64,000 nucleotides of DNA from an uncultured Eubacteriales bacterium (lineage in GTDB: Bacteria; Bacillota; Clostridia; Christensenellales; DTU072). This document shows, in pieces, positions 61,418 to 64,000 of the stretch. The stretch is from the NCBI GenBank assembly GCA_949292905.1, contig CASFAV010000014.1, positions 1 to 64,000 on the forward strand. The letters run 5' to 3'. Under the pieces are notes generated by a model. The model did no database searches, was not told where the DNA came from, and saw nothing but the letters and a program-made list of their open reading frames with translations. A program made the position numbers and the translations under genes. Numbering within the stretch: position 1 is the first letter of the stretch; the number at the start of each line of letters is the position of its first letter.

Positions 61418-62887
61418 ATGAAGAAGACGGGGTTCGACAACGAACTGTACGTAAAGAAGCAAACGGAAAATATTCTGAAACGCATAGACGCTTTCGGCAA
61501 CAAGCTTTACCTCGAATTCGGAGGAAAGCTCTTCGACGATTTGCACGCGGCGCGTGTGCTTCCCGGCTTCGACCCCAACGTAAAGACCAAGATACTCCGT
61601 AATCTCAAGGACAAGCTCGAAATAATTTTCTGCATAGGCGCGCCCGCGATAGAGAAAAACAAGATACGCGCCGACTTCGGCATCACCTACGGCAACGAGC
61701 TCCTGCGCCTCATGCGCAACCTTCGCGAGCTGGGGCTCAAGATAAATTCCGTGGTCATCACGCAGTACAACGAGCAACCCGCAGCGGATATGTTCCGCAA
61801 ACAGCTCGAACGCAAAGGCGAGAAAGTATATATCCATAAGCTCACGAAAGGTTACCCGAACGACGTTGATACGATAGTTTCGGACGAAGGCTACGGAGCA
61901 AATCCCTATATCGAGACCACCCGTCCCCTCGTCGTGGTCAATGCGCCGGGACCAAATTCCGGTAAGCTCGCCACCTGCCTTTCTCAGCTCTATCACGAAT
62001 ACAAACGCGGGGTACGCGCGGGATACGCGAAGTACGAGACCTTCCCCGTGTGGAACCTTCCTCTGAAGCACCCCGTCAACGTGGCTTACGAGGCGGCGAC
62101 CGCAGATATCGACGACAGGAACATGATAGATTATTTCCATCTCGAAGCCTACGGCGTGAGCGCGGTGAACTATAATCGCGATCTCGAAGTTTTCCCGGTG
62201 GTAAAAAACATTCTTTCGCGCATACTCGGCAACTCCGTCTACAAATCCCCTACTGACATGGGGGTGAATATGGCGGGATACGCGATCACGGACGACGCTG
62301 TGGTGCAGGAAGCGGCGAAGCAGGAAATAATCCGCAGATATTTCAAGACCTACAACGAATACAAGCAGGGTAAAGCGGATCTCGACACGGCGCACCGCGT
62401 GGAAATACTGATGAAGGATATGGGAGTGAACGCGCTGGACAGGACGACGGTTGCGCCCGCGCGCGCCAAAGCCGCGGAATGCGGACACAGCTCGGTGGCG
62501 CTCGAGCTTCCGGACGGCAGTATAGTTACGGGACGCGACAAAAACAATCTCTACGCCCCCGCCGCCGTCATCATCAACGCCATAAAGGCGCTCGCGAAAA
62601 TAGACGATAAAATAAAGCTCATCACCCCGGACGCCATAGACGCCGTACTCAAAGTCAAACGCGAAGCTCTGAAATCGAAAACGAAAAAAATGAACCTCGA
62701 GGAAGCTTTGATCGCGTTGTCCTTCTCGGCGGCGACCAATCCCACGGTGGAATTCGCTCTCGGCAAGCTCGAATTGCTCGAAGGCTGCGAAGCACACTCC
62801 ACGGTGATGCTTCCCGAAAGTTCCTTGCAGATCTTCCGCAAGCTCGGAATAAATCTTACCTGCGATCCCGAATTCTCGGGAGAATAA
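61418..62887 (+). CDS. DUF1846 (UPF0371) family protein
   Basis: 489 aa from ATG 61418 (GGGAG ahead; ATG 61403 lies upstream of that site and lacks its own). LYLEFGGKLFDDLHAARVLPGFDP, VVITQYN, VNAPGPNSGKLATCLSQLYHEYKRG, LEKP-type and CGHSSVALELPDGSIVTG are family hallmarks. Widespread in Firmicutes and of unknown function; the GPNSGKL loop resembles a phosphate-binding site. Confidence 0.9.
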   Translation: MKKTGFDNELYVKKQTENILKRIDAFGNKLYLEFGGKLFDDLHAARVLPGFDPNVKTKILRNLKDKLEIIFCIGAPAIEKNKIRADFGITYGNELLRLMRNLRELGLKINSVVITQYNEQPAADMFRKQLERKGEKVYIHKLTKGYPNDVDTIVSDEGYGANPYIETTRPLVVVNAPGPNSGKLATCLSQLYHEYKRGVRAGYAKYETFPVWNLPLKHPVNVAYEAATADIDDRNMIDYFHLEAYGVSAVNYNRDLEVFPVVKNILSRILGNSVYKSPTDMGVNMAGYAITDDAVVQEAAKQEIIRRYFKTYNEYKQGKADLDTAHRVEILMKDMGVNALDRTTVAPARAKAAECGHSSVALELPDGSIVTGRDKNNLYAPAAVIINAIKALAKIDDKIKLITPDAIDAVLKVKREALKSKTKKMNLEEALIALSFSAATNPTVEFALGKLELLEGCEAHSTVMLPESSLQIFRKLGINLTCDPEFSGE

Positions 62888-62896
62888 GGAATATTT

Positions 62897-63652
62897 TTAT
62901 ATTCCCAAAGAATGAAGATATTCGAGACCTACTTCCGTCACCCTGTACGGGTCGGAGGTATTGTCGTGCTCGATGAGCGCGTATTCCGTACCCGCCGAAG
63001 TTGCGCGCGTAAGTATTTCCTTAAAGTCCAGATCGCCTTCGCCCGGCGCGCGGAAACGGGGTATGAATAAACTCTTTTTCCAGTCCTTGACGTGTATGCA
63101 CGTAACGCGCCCCTTCAGTTCGGATATCGTTTCCGCGGGATCGTAGCCCGCATATCTGCACCAGAACGTGTCGAATATGAATTGCATATCGGGCGCTTCC
63201 TCTCTCAACACGTCTATTATCCTCCTGCCGTCAGAAGTTTTGCGGAATTCGAACGAGTGGTTGTGATAACCGAATTTCAAGCCGTAAGGCTTCAGCTTCT
63301 CGGATATCTTCGAAGCGAATTCGACGAATTCCTTGAGAGTGTCCGCTTTGCCGAGCTTCGCGGGCGACATCATCCCGAGCCCCACTATGCCGGCGCCCAG
63401 TATGAGGTGCTCCTCCGCCACCCTGTCCGTTTCCTCCGCTATACGCGCATACGGAGTATGCGTAAGAGGTATCGTGAGCCCGTTGTCGTCTGCCGTTTTG
63501 CGCACGTCCTCGGGCTTACAGGCGCATCTTATCCCGGATAACTGTACGCACGTTCCGCCCGCGTTTTTCACGAAACGCATGACTCTGTTCAGATCCGCCG
63601 CGGTATTTATCTCTTTGCGGAAAGTAAATAACTGAGATCCGTATTTTATCAT
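62897..63652 (-). CDS. Sugar phosphate isomerase/epimerase (TIM barrel, xylose isomerase-like)
   Basis: 251 aa. KFGYHNHSFEF, FIFDTFWCRYAG, CIHVKDWKK, FRAPGEGDLDF and YALIEHDN supply the metal-binding Glu/Asp/His set (HNHxxE, HxKD, EGxxD, ExD). Likely an isomerase/epimerase in a sugar or inositol pathway. Single gene, convergent with DUF1846 nine bases apart. Confidence 0.85.
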   Translation of the reverse strand: MIKYGSQLFTFRKEINTAADLNRVMRFVKNAGGTCVQLSGIRCACKPEDVRKTADDNGLTIPLTHTPYARIAEETDRVAEEHLILGAGIVGLGMMSPAKLGKADTLKEFVEFASKISEKLKPYGLKFGYHNHSFEFRKTSDGRRIIDVLREEAPDMQFIFDTFWCRYAGYDPAETISELKGRVTCIHVKDWKKSLFIPRFRAPGEGDLDFKEILTRATSAGTEYALIEHDNTSDPYRVTEVGLEYLHSLGI

Positions 63653-63683
63653 ATTTTCTGCTCCTTGAATTGCATTACGCCAA

Positions 63684-63713
63684 GCGACCGCACCGCTTGA
63701 GCGGTGCGGTCGC
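63684..63713. terminator. Very strong palindrome without a T-run
   Basis: 14-bp stem GCGACCGCACCGCT / AGCGGTGCGGTCGC (63684-63713) with a 2-base centre, between the isomerase start and the surface-protein end. Few T residues follow in either direction, so termination may be weak. Confidence 0.5.
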
Positions 63714-63790
63714 CTTTAATCATATTACGGTCGCCGGATTAGGAACGCTTCCTCTGCATTCCCTCCGCGCTTCGCGTAAGAGGCTCCCTC

Positions 63791-64000
63791 TTACTCGTAT
63801 TTCTTGTTACGGCGCATCAGGAAGAATACGGTGGACAAGCCGCCGAGCAATACGAGCGCGCCTATCACGTAATAGAGCCAGGTAAGGTTGGTCTCCTTCT
63901 CAATGGTCAGTGTGAAGTATTCGATGGTACGCTCGTAGAGGTCGTCTCCCTCGTATGTGACGAGTATCGTGTATCTGCCCGCCTCGGTAGGCATCGTGGA
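63791..64000 (-). CDS. C-terminal end of a surface protein (partial)
   Basis: The frame is open to the window edge. 69 residues are visible: an Ig-like/MBG-type strand pair (AGRYTILVTYEGDDLYERTI), a membrane helix LYYVIGALVLLGGLSTVFFLM and a basic tail RRNKKYE. This is the usual end of an extracellular repeat protein held by one helix; the head lies outside. Confidence 0.7.
   Translation of the reverse strand, partial: STMPTEAGRYTILVTYEGDDLYERTIEYFTLTIEKETNLTWLYYVIGALVLLGGLSTVFFLMRRNKKYE

Noticed and set aside
1..64000. CRISPR arrays, rRNA genes and insertion-sequence transposases
   Set aside because: No regular repeat-spacer series, no rRNA signature and no DDE transposase motif was seen anywhere in the window; the only mobile element signs are at 1-4.4 kb.

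Overview
The window looks like chromosome from an anaerobic, gut-type Clostridia (Firmicutes) bacterium. The signs are strong AGGAGG ribosome binding sites, TTGACA/TATAAT-type promoters, heavy use of ATA isoleucine codons, a tungstate transporter with an aldehyde:ferredoxin oxidoreductase (AOR), VanW, DUF1846 and PFL/ACT proteins, and several sugar-catabolic islands with GPH-type symporters. No species can be named from the sequence alone.

Layout. (1) 1-4.4 kb: the right part of a small, AT-richer mobile element. It carries a sigma-like DNA-binding protein, iteron-like repeats, a tiny TTG-start gene, an HUH rolling-circle Rep and a large serine recombinase, and it ends beside tRNA-Ser(GGA). 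(2) 4.6-9.3 kb: an AraC regulator divergent from a PHP hydrolase / GPH symporter / ChbG-type deacetylase operon. (3) 9.3-18.3 kb: DUF1893 and YegP proteins, a GH5 lipoprotein, a Na/Pi cotransporter, a DUF6512 protein, a TetR-MMPL efflux pair with a palindromic operator, and a DUF6273 lipoprotein. (4) 18.3-25.5 kb: a GH31 glycosidase and a tightly overlapped MFS / beta-propeller glycosidase / metallo-beta-lactamase-fold / MATE operon.

(5) 25.5-35.2 kb is the least ordinary part. A leftward operon encodes ClpP, an AAA+-like protein with a ruined Walker A but an LGF tripeptide, a VirD4/TraG-like ATPase without a membrane anchor and without any other conjugation gene, a protein with an FtsK-gamma-like N-terminus and a long acidic repeat, and a 69-aa protein. 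Its roughly 550-nt non-coding leader holds three structured modules at a 60-62 nt period, two of them foldable as pseudoknots with compensating stems. Divergent from it is a pair coding for an HTH-sensor protein and a degenerate RelA/SpoT homologue. I regard this as the best candidate for an undescribed system.

(6) 35.2-48.9 kb: phosphoesterase, MFS transporter, then a tungsten/molybdenum cofactor island: a ThiF/MoeB-like E1, AOR, MoaD, MogA/MoaB, MoeA, MoeA-PBP, MoaA, MoaC and MOSC, facing a tupABC tungstate importer behind a candidate Moco/Tuco riboswitch. TupA appears to be circularly permuted. (7) 48.9-64 kb: an anchored endonuclease/exonuclease/phosphatase-fold protein, an NSS symporter, PFL/ACT, phosphohexomutase, VanW, tilS-hpt-cca (tilS apparently leaderless), a Gfo/Idh/MocA oxidoreductase, PAP2, DUF1846, a TIM-barrel sugar isomerase, and the 3' end of a surface protein cut by the window edge.

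Starts were set by eye from Shine-Dalgarno spacing and gene overlaps. Family assignments rest on recognised motifs; no database search was run.
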